NCBI GenBank assembly: GCA_947627145.1
Contig: CANQUW010000072.1
Location: 1 to 5,172 of the forward strand
Reading direction: 5' to 3'
Length of the DNA: 5,172 nucleotides
From: an uncultured Bacilli bacterium
Lineage (GTDB): Bacteria; Bacillota_I; Bacilli_A; RF39; UBA660
The translations under genes and the position numbers were made by a program. How positions within the stretch are numbered: the first letter of the stretch is position 1; each line of letters begins with the position of its first letter. This document shows positions 1 to 5,172 of the stretch, piece by piece. The notes under the pieces are model-generated. The model saw nothing but the letters and a program-made list of their open reading frames with translations, searched no databases and was not told where the DNA came from.

Positions 1-70
1 TTGCTGGATTTTTGTGTTTACTATGTTTTTATTTTATTTAATTTTTTAGAAAAGCAAATTCCTAATATAT
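1..70. other. T-rich segment left of the trmK terminator, no confident gene
   Basis: The plus strand is very T-rich here. All three plus-strand frames are open from the left edge and read as short hydrophobic tails: frame 1 to a TAA at 70-72, frame 2 to a TAG at 47-49, and frame 3 to a TAA at 39-41. Any of these could be the end of a membrane protein gene converging from the left, but T-rich DNA gives hydrophobic codons by chance and nothing picks one frame. The minus strand has frequent stops and no plausible start. I therefore do not call a gene. Confidence 0.3.
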
Positions 71-105
71 AAAAAAAGCGCTCTCTACTTTCGTAGAAAA
101 GTGCT
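71..105 (-). terminator. Rho-independent terminator of the dnaG-rpoD-trmK operon
   Basis: Read on the minus strand, AGCACT, TT, TCTAC, GAAA, GTAGA, G, AGCGCT is followed by seven T residues (plus-strand A tract 71-77). The five-base-pair upper stem TCTAC-GTAGA closes on a GAAA tetraloop of the stable GNRA type. A small internal loop and a lower stem with one A-C mismatch complete the hairpin. It lies about 57 bases after the trmK stop. The T tract is on the minus side only, so it should terminate leftward transcription. No gene starts between trmK and this element. Confidence 0.8.
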
Positions 106-118
106 GTAGAAATAGTAT

Positions 119-160
119 AAGAGGCAGTACTCAACACATAAAAATCAAGTATTACCTTTT
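119..160 (-). repeat. Imperfect inverted repeat (hairpin) just after the trmK stop
   Basis: Plus-strand arms 123-134 (GGCAGTACTCAA) and 145-156 (TCAAGTATTACC) surround a 10-base spacer. In the minus-strand transcript the 12-position arms pair with one A-C mismatch, the rest being Watson-Crick or G-U pairs. The pairing extends outward through 119-122 and 157-160 with one further A-C mismatch. The hairpin begins immediately after the trmK stop and is followed by mixed sequence rather than a T tract, so it is not an intrinsic terminator itself. It may be a 3'-end stabilising or processing structure upstream of the terminator at 71-105; that role is inferred. Confidence 0.5.
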
Positions 161-161
161 T

Positions 162-830
162 TTATTTTACTAGTTCTTTTTTTATCATATTTATTTCTTT
201 TTTAGTAATATATTTTTTAAATCTATAGTTTTTAGGTAATATATCTATAAGTATTTCTCTTGATTTTAATTCTCTTTGATAATACTCATTAAACAATTTA
301 TCCTTCTTAGTTAAAAGAACTGGTCCAAAAAACATATCTTTTTTAGTATAAAACTTACGTCCTTTTTCAAGTTTTATTACTTGATAAATATATTTCCCAT
401 CTTTAACTAAAGATTCATCTTTTATATAAAAACCTAACTTTGTAAGACAACGTTTTATATCACTTTGGTAATTATTAGGTGAAATAATAATAGTCTTTAT
501 TGTTTTTAATTGTCTTCTACTATAACGAAATATACCCATCATAGTTTTACCACCAAGTCCACTTACTACAACAGTATCTAAATCAGTTGTATAAGTATCA
601 AGTCCACTACCAAGTCTTGTTTCTATATCATAAGTAAGTTTGTGTCTTTTAATATTCTTTTTAGCTTCTTTTAAAGGTCCTTCTGCAATATCGGATGCTA
701 CTGCTTTTTTTACAAGTTTATTCTTAACTAAATAAATATCAAGTTTAGCATGGTCACATCCAACATCAAGTACACGTGCACCTTTAGGAACAAAAGAAGC
801 AACTTTTTCTAGTCTACTACCGAGCTTCAT
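162..830 (-). CDS. trmK: tRNA (adenine(22)-N1)-methyltransferase TrmK
   Basis: Predicted cytosolic SAM-dependent enzyme that makes m1A at position 22 of bacterial tRNAs (YqfN in Bacillus subtilis). The 222-residue protein opens with the family's N-terminal segment (KLGSRLEKVASFVPKG, residues 2-17). SAM-binding motif I is DVGCDHAKL (22-30), with the Asp-His pair conserved in TrmK. ASDIAEGPLKEAKKN (45-59) forms the next strand and helix of the Rossmann fold, GLGG (91-94) matches the family's GMGG, and SPNN (117-120) sits where B. subtilis has QPN. The charged C-terminal part (about 172-222) fits the family's coiled-coil region. The length is slightly below the B. subtilis protein. The ATG shares one base with the rpoD stop (TAATG). 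The only Shine-Dalgarno-like AGGA (846-849) lies about 15 bases upstream, so translation is probably coupled to rpoD. In B. subtilis yqfO follows; here a terminator follows instead. Confidence 0.93.
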   Translation of the reverse strand: MKLGSRLEKVASFVPKGARVLDVGCDHAKLDIYLVKNKLVKKAVASDIAEGPLKEAKKNIKRHKLTYDIETRLGSGLDTYTTDLDTVVVSGLGGKTMMGIFRYSRRQLKTIKTIIISPNNYQSDIKRCLTKLGFYIKDESLVKDGKYIYQVIKLEKGRKFYTKKDMFFGPVLLTKKDKLFNEYYQRELKSREILIDILPKNYRFKKYITKKEINMIKKELVK

Positions 831-1921
831 TAGTCAGTTAAGAAATCCTTTAACTTACGAGAACGTGATGGATGTCTTAATTTGCGTAAAGCTTTAGCTT
901 CAATTTGACGTATTCTTTCTCTTGTAACGCCAAAAATTTGTCCAACTTCTTCAAGAGTTCTACATTGTCCATCATCAAGACCAAAACGAAGTCTCAAAAC
1001 TTTAGCTTCTCTATCAGTAAGTGTTAAAAGTACACAACTTAATTCTTCTTTTAGCATCTCAACAGTTGCATATTCTTCAGGACCCATAGTTCTCTCATCT
1101 GGTACAAAATCTCCTAAATGAGAATCATCTTCTTCTCCTATTGGAGTTTCAAGAGATACTGGATCTTGTGAAATTTTATAAACTTCACGAACTTTATCAA
1201 CTGTAATATTAAGTTTTTTAGCAAGTTCTTCATCTGTTGGTTCACGATTTAACTCTTGAGTAAGCTGTCTTTGAATACGTGCAAGTTTATTAATTGTTTC
1301 AACCATATGAACTGGTACACGAATAGTCCTAGCTTGATCTGCTATAGCACGAGTAATAGCTTGTCTAATCCACCAAGTAGCATAAGTAGAAAATTTATAT
1401 CCTTTTTCTGGATCAAACTTATCTACAGCTTTCATAAGTCCAATATTTCCTTCTTGAATCAAATCAAGAAATAACATTCCACGACCTACATAACGTTTAG
1501 CAATTGATACAACTAAACGAAGATTAGATTCAGCTAAAATTCTTTTAGCATTTTCATCTCCATCAACAGCAAGTAAAGCATATTCAAACTCTTCATCACT
1601 TGTAAGTAAGTTAATACGTCCAATCTCTTTTAAATACATTCTAACTGGATCATTTATTTTAATATCTTTAGAAAGCGTTAAATCTTCAACTTTAACATCT
1701 TCAGTAATCTCTTCACCACTTGGAATACCATCATCATCTGTAGATACGATTTCAATACCTTCATTAATAAAATAATTATATAAATCATCTAAAGTATCAC
1801 TATCTATTTCTAGACCTTTTAATTCTTCTGCAAGTTGTTCATAAGTTATATTACCTTGTTTTTGTCCTATTTCTAATAACTTAGCTTTTCTTTCATCAAT
1901 TGTTTTAATCTCTCCAACCAT
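830..1921 (-). CDS. rpoD: RNA polymerase primary sigma factor SigA/RpoD
   Basis: Housekeeping sigma-70 factor that joins core RNA polymerase and recognises -10 and -35 promoter elements. The 363 residues cover the whole Bacillus SigA architecture (about 371 residues). Region 1.1 is at about 8-60 ([14 protein letters not shown]), followed by a short acidic linker (61-82). Region 1.2 is at about 89-120 ([14 protein letters not shown]). Region 2 spans about 131-200, with core-binding [14 protein letters not shown] (153-166) and the melting and -10 recognition stretch [20 protein letters not shown] (177-196). Region 3 spans about 205-285, including [13 protein letters not shown] (260-272). Region 4 is at about 298-352, with the -35-binding helix-turn-helix [20 protein letters not shown] (323-342) and the usual basic tail. 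Nothing essential is missing. The ATG lies three bases after the dnaG stop. AGGAGAG at 1931-1937, inside the dnaG 3' end, supports this start. The stop overlaps trmK by one base. Confidence 0.97.
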   Translation of the reverse strand: MVGEIKTIDERKAKLLEIGQKQGNITYEQLAEELKGLEIDSDTLDDLYNYFINEGIEIVSTDDDGIPSGEEITEDVKVEDLTLSKDIKINDPVRMYLKEIGRINLLTSDEEFEYALLAVDGDENAKRILAESNLRLVVSIAKRYVGRGMLFLDLIQEGNIGLMKAVDKFDPEKGYKFSTYATWWIRQAITRAIADQARTIRVPVHMVETINKLARIQRQLTQELNREPTDEELAKKLNITVDKVREVYKISQDPVSLETPIGEEDDSHLGDFVPDERTMGPEEYATVEMLKEELSCVLLTLTDREAKVLRLRFGLDDGQCRTLEEVGQIFGVTRERIRQIEAKALRKLRHPSRSRKLKDFLTD

Positions 1922-1924
1922 TTT

Positions 1925-3661
1925 TTATAACTCTCCTATTCGTAGCATTCTTATTCTTTCACTTATTTTAGCTTGTTCTATCGGATCAACTTCTTCTTCC
2001 ATCTTCTTTGTGAGTCTTTTGATTTCTAATTTTAGAGCATTTTCTCTAATAACATCAAAATATTCCTGCACCTCTTTTAAATTTAATCCCTCTCTATAAT
2101 TACTTGCTAAAATATTAGAAAGAACTTCTACTATTTCCTTTTTATCTTGAACATAAGTATAAAAATCAGCAATTTCTATCTTACCATATTTCTTATAGTA
2201 ATAAATTATCTCATTAACTAAAAACCTTTCAGCATCACGCGGAAATATAAGTCTAGAGTTTTCTACCATTGAAATAACTTCTTCATTTGTAAGCATTGAA
2301 TATATAAGTTGTTCTATTGCTTTTTGATATTTATCCTTATGAACTTTAGGTTTATTATTATCCATAATTATAACTTGTTGTGGTTTTACTTGTTTAAGAC
2401 TCCTAAACCTTTTTTCCAAGGTATTATACCCTATTTCGGCATCTTTTGCAAGCTTTTTAAGCATTATTTCTATTCTAATTTCATCATCAAGTAAACTAAT
2501 CTCTTTTAATACTTCATTTATATATGCAGTTTTTTCTTCTACACTCTTAAAATTAGTATTCTTTTTTAAAGAATTCATCTTATAATCAGAATAAAGTATA
2601 GCATTATCTATAAGTCCTTGAAATCTTGTTTTCCCATTTTTTACAATATACTCATCAGGATCCATATCATCAGGAAGCTCTACTACTTTAACTTCTATTC
2701 CTTCTTTAAGCATAGCTTCTCCATTTAAAAGTGCAGCTTTTCTTCCTGGACTATCCCCATCTAAACATAAAACTATTTTTTTAGAAAGTCTTTTAATAAG
2801 TTTAATTTGATCACTTGTAAGAGCAGTACCCATTAAAGCAACAGTATTTTTAATACCTATAGTATATGCTCTAATAACATCCATAAAACCTTCCATTATT
2901 ATAACAAAGTGACTTTTTCTCACTTCTTCTACAGCCCTATGATAATTATATAAAGTAAGACCTTTCTTAAATACCACTGTTTCACGAGTATTTAAATATT
3001 TGTTTTGTTCACTATCTCTATAAATTCTTCCACTAAATCCAACAGTTTTACCTGCTATATCAAATAAAGGAAACATTACTCTATCTTTATAAATATCATA
3101 ATTATTTACAGAAAGTCCCCAACTATTAAGATCAGATAAATCATATCCTTTTTTAGTAAGTAAATTAGTTAAGTCATCATCATCTTTTAAAGAAAGACCT
3201 ATCTTAAACTCTTTTATAACTTCATCATCTATATTTCTTTTCTTTAAATATTCTCTTGCATCTCTTCCTACTTTAGTAAGTAAATTGTTTTGAAAATAAT
3301 TCTCACAAAACTCATAACAATTATAGTAACTAGCATATTTACTATTATTAATAGAATTCTTTTTTCTTCTACCTTTTACTTCTACCCCACATCTATCTCC
3401 CAAATATTTTAGCACATCATAAAAATCTTTATGTTCATAATTCATAAGAAATGTAAATACATTACCAGTAGCGTGACATGAAAAACATGTATAAATTTGC
3501 TTTTCACGAGATACACACAAAGAAGGATTATCATCATCATGGAATGGACAAATACCAAAATAATTCTTTCCTCTAGAAATTAAAGATATTCTCTCACCAA
3601 CTACATCAACTATATCTGTCTTACTACGTATAAGAGATACAGTATCAACATTATTATCCAT
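1925..3661 (-). CDS. dnaG: DNA primase DnaG
   Basis: Synthesises RNA primers for Okazaki fragments and replication restart at the fork, working with the replicative helicase. The 578 residues hold all three domains. The N-terminal CHC2-type zinc-binding domain has C38, H41, C59 and C62 as ligands (CPFH and CFSC). The RNA polymerase and TOPRIM core includes DRVMFPLFD (193-201) and GRIYRD (211-216), then the catalytic acidic motifs with E257 in MEGFMD (256-261), D301 and D303 in LDGDSPGRKA (300-309), and DPDEYI (334-339). The divergent, charged C-terminal part (about 440-578) fits the helicase-interaction domain. B. subtilis DnaG is about 603 residues, so this copy is slightly short but intact. 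The start is fixed by GGAGGTGAT (3665-3673), seven bases from the ATG. It is the first gene of the dnaG-rpoD-trmK transcript. Confidence 0.97.
   Translation of the reverse strand: MDNNVDTVSLIRSKTDIVDVVGERISLISRGKNYFGICPFHDDDNPSLCVSREKQIYTCFSCHATGNVFTFLMNYEHKDFYDVLKYLGDRCGVEVKGRRKKNSINNSKYASYYNCYEFCENYFQNNLLTKVGRDAREYLKKRNIDDEVIKEFKIGLSLKDDDDLTNLLTKKGYDLSDLNSWGLSVNNYDIYKDRVMFPLFDIAGKTVGFSGRIYRDSEQNKYLNTRETVVFKKGLTLYNYHRAVEEVRKSHFVIIMEGFMDVIRAYTIGIKNTVALMGTALTSDQIKLIKRLSKKIVLCLDGDSPGRKAALLNGEAMLKEGIEVKVVELPDDMDPDEYIVKNGKTRFQGLIDNAILYSDYKMNSLKKNTNFKSVEEKTAYINEVLKEISLLDDEIRIEIMLKKLAKDAEIGYNTLEKRFRSLKQVKPQQVIIMDNNKPKVHKDKYQKAIEQLIYSMLTNEEVISMVENSRLIFPRDAERFLVNEIIYYYKKYGKIEIADFYTYVQDKKEIVEVLSNILASNYREGLNLKEVQEYFDVIRENALKLEIKRLTKKMEEEVDPIEQAKISERIRMLRIGEL
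2423..2451 (-). promoter_or_regulatory. Candidate internal promoter in dnaG reading toward rpoD
   Basis: On the minus strand TTGCAA (2446-2451) is separated by 17 bases from a perfect TATAAT (2423-2428). The -10 matches consensus fully and the -35 matches four of six positions. It lies inside dnaG (codons for about residues 405-413), roughly 500 bases upstream of the rpoD start. Internal promoters that let the sigma gene be expressed apart from the primase gene are known in the corresponding Bacillus and Escherichia operons. In AT-rich DNA such matches also arise by chance, and here the TATAAT encodes Tyr-Asn. Confidence 0.3.
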
Positions 3662-3664
3662 GAA

Positions 3665-3673
3665 ATCACCTCC
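3665..3673 (-). promoter_or_regulatory. Strong ribosome binding site of dnaG
   Basis: GGAGGTGAT on the minus strand is an extended match to the 3' end of 16S rRNA. Its GGAGG core is seven bases from the ATG at 3661. It is the strongest Shine-Dalgarno sequence in the window and fixes the primase start. Confidence 0.9.
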
Positions 3674-3692
3674 AATGCATAAATTAAATACT

Positions 3693-3698
3693 ATTATA
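3693..3698 (-). promoter_or_regulatory. Candidate -10 element of the dnaG operon promoter
   Basis: The minus strand reads TATAAT here, 31 bases upstream of the dnaG ATG, which leaves room for a transcript start a few bases later and the Shine-Dalgarno at 3665-3673. No recognisable -35 box lies 16-18 bases upstream, and there is no TG extended -10, so the assignment rests on the -10 and position alone. It overlaps the plus-strand -10 in a perfect palindrome. Confidence 0.4.
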
Positions 3699-3700
3699 AT
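3695..3700 (+). promoter_or_regulatory. Candidate -10 element of the membrane protein gene
   Basis: TATAAT on the plus strand, 21 bases before the ATG at 3722, would give a very short leader just long enough to include the Shine-Dalgarno at 3711-3715. No good -35 is visible at 16-18 bases spacing. It shares bases with the oppositely oriented -10 of dnaG. Confidence 0.4.
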
Positions 3701-3710
3701 ACAATATATC

Positions 3711-3715
3711 AGGAG
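3711..3715 (+). promoter_or_regulatory. Ribosome binding site of the membrane protein gene
   Basis: AGGAG lies six bases from the ATG at 3722. Its good strength and spacing support this as a real, translated plus-strand gene rather than a shadow frame. Confidence 0.8.
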
Positions 3716-3721
3716 TGGTAT

Positions 3722-4246
3722 ATGAATTATAAAAAAATTATTATTAATACAATTTTTATCTTTATATTAAACTTCATTGCGCATTTTACTTATAAAGTAA
3801 TACCTACATTTTTTACTAGTATATTTTTCCCAGTAAATGAAAGTATCGCAGAACACGTAAAAATGTTATTTACAACAGGAGTAGTATATACATTTATCTC
3901 ATATTTCTTTACTAAAGATAATAATATATTTATAACATCTTTCTTAAGAAGTCTAATATTATGTATAATTTTATTAATTATATATTTACCTATATATTAT
4001 ACTATAGGAGAAAACCTACCTATTACTTTAGTAATACTTTTTATAACTATTCTATTAGAAGAAATAATATTATATAGTATACCAATTACTAAAAATAATA
4101 ATACATTAAATATTATAGGATTAATACTTCTAATTATAACGTATATAATATTTACTATATGGACATACTATCCACCTAAAGTAGATTTATTTAGAGACCC
4201 TGAAAATAATACCTATGGTATAAAATTAGATAATAGAACTTCTTAA
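3722..4246 (+). CDS. Small multi-pass membrane protein, DUF6512-like, function unknown
   Basis: A 174-residue integral membrane protein with about five hydrophobic segments (roughly 6-27, 46-64, 69-94, 99-121 and 128-149) and almost no soluble domain. Two polar motifs stand out. PVNESIAEHVK (37-47) follows the first segment, and YPPKVDLFRDPENNTYGI (150-167) follows the last. From memory these match a family of small Bacillota membrane proteins with PVNES-x-x-EH-x-K and YPP-x-x-x-LF-x-DP-x-x-x-x-YGI signatures, listed as DUF6512; this was not checked by a search. The conserved acidic, His and Asn residues could form a polar site at the membrane face, but no function is known to me. A good Shine-Dalgarno and a candidate promoter precede it. 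It is transcribed against both neighbours, and its last six codons and stop overlap the end of yqeH. I see no terminator after it. Confidence 0.85.
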   Translation: MNYKKIIINTIFIFILNFIAHFTYKVIPTFFTSIFFPVNESIAEHVKMLFTTGVVYTFISYFFTKDNNIFITSFLRSLILCIILLIIYLPIYYTIGENLPITLVILFITILLEEIILYSIPITKNNNTLNIIGLILLIITYIIFTIWTYYPPKVDLFRDPENNTYGIKLDNRTS

Positions 4247-5172
4247 AAACGTTTTAACATTAGAATCTACATAAACATTAATTTTACCTTTATTCATAAT
4301 TTTTACAAAACCAAGTCCATCTATAACTAAATCTTCATTATATTTAACATTATACTCACATCTAGTAAGATTTGTAAGAGAAGAATTTTTACTATTAAAA
4401 ATTCTTTTTATTTTTATATCATTAGAAAGAAATACAGTAAAACTATTTTTCTCTCCTTCAACATAATCAATCCTAACTAAATCCCCAATAACAATACCTC
4501 CACCACGTCTAAGTTGATAAGTACGTGGTTTAATTTCTTTCTTAGTCATAATCTTTTTAAGCATACTCTTATCTACATAATTAGTAATAGAACCACTATC
4601 TACAAATCCTGGTGTATCAACTAAAGTTAAATGTGGAGTTAAATCAATTGATACTGTGTTTAAGGTAGTTGCAGGAAGTGGTGAAATAGTAAGTTCATTT
4701 GTATTATCAGAATAATTACTTAAAAGTTTATTAATAAGTGTACTCTTACCAGCATTAGTTCTACCAACAACATAAACTTTCTTTGTAGTTTGTAATAATT
4801 TAATTCTATTCATCAAATAATCTATATTATAGTTTTTCTCTACACTTACAACTATAACATAAGAAAACTCTACTTTTAAATTTTTAAAATAATTAATAAG
4901 TTTCTCTTCCTTAATAGACTTTGGAAGTACATCTTTCTTATTAAGTACTAGAATCATTTTATTAGGTATATACTGTCTTATCTTAGTAATATCCTCTTCT
5001 AGATTTAAAAGATCAGTAACATATAAAACTAAATCATTAGTCTCTCCAACACTTTTTAATATTTTTATATATTCAGAAGTATCTTTTACTACTACCTGAT
5101 AGTCACCATAGTTTTTAAGTCTAAAACATCTTCTACATAAATCTTGACTCATACTAGTAACATATCCAGGCT
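4226..5172 (-). CDS. yqeH: Ribosome biogenesis GTPase YqeH, N-terminus outside the window
   Basis: Circularly permuted GTPase needed for 30S ribosomal subunit assembly. Residue numbers count from the internal Met at 5152. The second Cys pair of the N-terminal zinc finger is CRRC (6-9) in the conserved CRRCFRLKNY. G4 is NKKD (71-74), a G5-like SVE is at 103-105, then G1 GRTNAGKST (130-138), G2 around PATT (160-163), and G3 DTPG (179-182). This G4-G5-G1-G2-G3 order defines the permuted YlqF/YqeH group. The C-terminal domain runs from KPRTYQL (208-214) to LRSSII (303-308), matching B. subtilis KPRTFQL and VRRSLI. The frame stays open upstream of 5152 to the edge, encoding PGYVTS, which aligns with the conserved PGY linker between the two zinc-binding Cys pairs. 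No Shine-Dalgarno precedes 5152, so the gene is cut by the window, missing roughly 20-30 residues with the first Cys pair. Its 3' end overlaps the convergent membrane gene by 21 bases. Confidence 0.95.
   Translation of the reverse strand, partial: PGYVTSMSQDLCRRCFRLKNYGDYQVVVKDTSEYIKILKSVGETNDLVLYVTDLLNLEEDITKIRQYIPNKMILVLNKKDVLPKSIKEEKLINYFKNLKVEFSYVIVVSVEKNYNIDYLMNRIKLLQTTKKVYVVGRTNAGKSTLINKLLSNYSDNTNELTISPLPATTLNTVSIDLTPHLTLVDTPGFVDSGSITNYVDKSMLKKIMTKKEIKPRTYQLRRGGGIVIGDLVRIDYVEGEKNSFTVFLSNDIKIKRIFNSKNSSLTNLTRCEYNVKYNEDLVIDGLGFVKIMNKGKINVYVDSNVKTFLRSSII

Noticed and set aside
71..160. The paired hairpins as a riboswitch or independent ncRNA gene
   Set aside because: They lie downstream of trmK with no gene following on the same strand, no promoter of their own is evident, and I recognise no known riboswitch core.
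1256..1474. 72-codon plus-strand open frame antisense to rpoD
   Set aside because: It lies wholly opposite the highly conserved sigma regions 2 and 3, has no recognisable domain, and its Ser/Asn/Ile-rich composition is what antisense of this AT-rich gene would give.
2309..2494. 61-codon plus-strand open frame antisense to dnaG
   Set aside because: Hydrophobic Phe/Ile/Leu/Tyr-rich string from the antisense of Lys/Glu-rich primase codons, with no supporting gene context.
3531..3540. TCATCATCAT repeat as a microsatellite
   Set aside because: It encodes the short Asp run after the primase zinc-finger motif CPFH, a normal feature of DnaG.
4209..4221. ATACC-TAT-GGTAT inverted repeat just after the yqeH stop as its terminator
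   Set aside because: Five base pairs with two G-C pairs and a three-base loop is too weak, the following T run is broken, and it lies in the membrane gene's conserved YGI codons.
4246..4255. AAAACGTTTT palindrome at the yqeH/membrane gene junction as a terminator
   Set aside because: A perfect 10-base palindrome has no loop, so it cannot form a terminator hairpin. It is explained by the YqeH codons for Lys-Thr-Phe.

Overview
The window is an AT-rich stretch of a low-GC Bacillota genome. The best evidence is the gene order dnaG - rpoD(sigA) - trmK on the minus strand, the macromolecular-synthesis operon as it appears in Bacillus-type bacteria, followed across a small gap by yqeH, a ribosome-assembly GTPase typical of Bacilli and Mollicutes relatives. 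Tryptophan is written TGG and the genes read cleanly with the standard bacterial code, so UGA recoding is not indicated. Compact spacing and strong AT bias suggest a streamlined Bacilli-type lineage; that placement is inference.

Layout from left to right: 1-161 is non-coding or at most the 3' tail of an unseen gene, and holds two hairpins downstream of trmK, the second a likely intrinsic terminator. Then, all on the minus strand, come trmK (162-830), rpoD (830-1921) and dnaG (1925-3661), joined by a 1-base TAATG overlap and a 3-base gap, so they almost certainly form one transcript. A 60-bp divergent intergenic region (3662-3721) separates dnaG from a plus-strand gene for a small multi-pass membrane protein (3722-4246), which I tentatively assign to the uncharacterised family DUF6512. 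That gene converges on yqeH, with the last 21 bases of both reading frames overlapping. yqeH (4226-5172, minus) continues beyond the right edge; its first in-window ATG at 5152 is not the true start.

The minus-strand genes are housekeeping: primase for replication, primary sigma factor for transcription, a tRNA m1A22 methyltransferase for translation, and a 30S-assembly GTPase. The odd one out is the membrane gene, oriented against its neighbours.

I see no mobile element, CRISPR array, tRNA or rRNA, and no convincing new multi-gene system. The points worth a second look are the codon-for-codon antisense overlap between yqeH and the membrane gene, a symmetric -10 element shared by two divergent genes, a long hairpin after trmK, and a possible internal promoter in dnaG ahead of rpoD.
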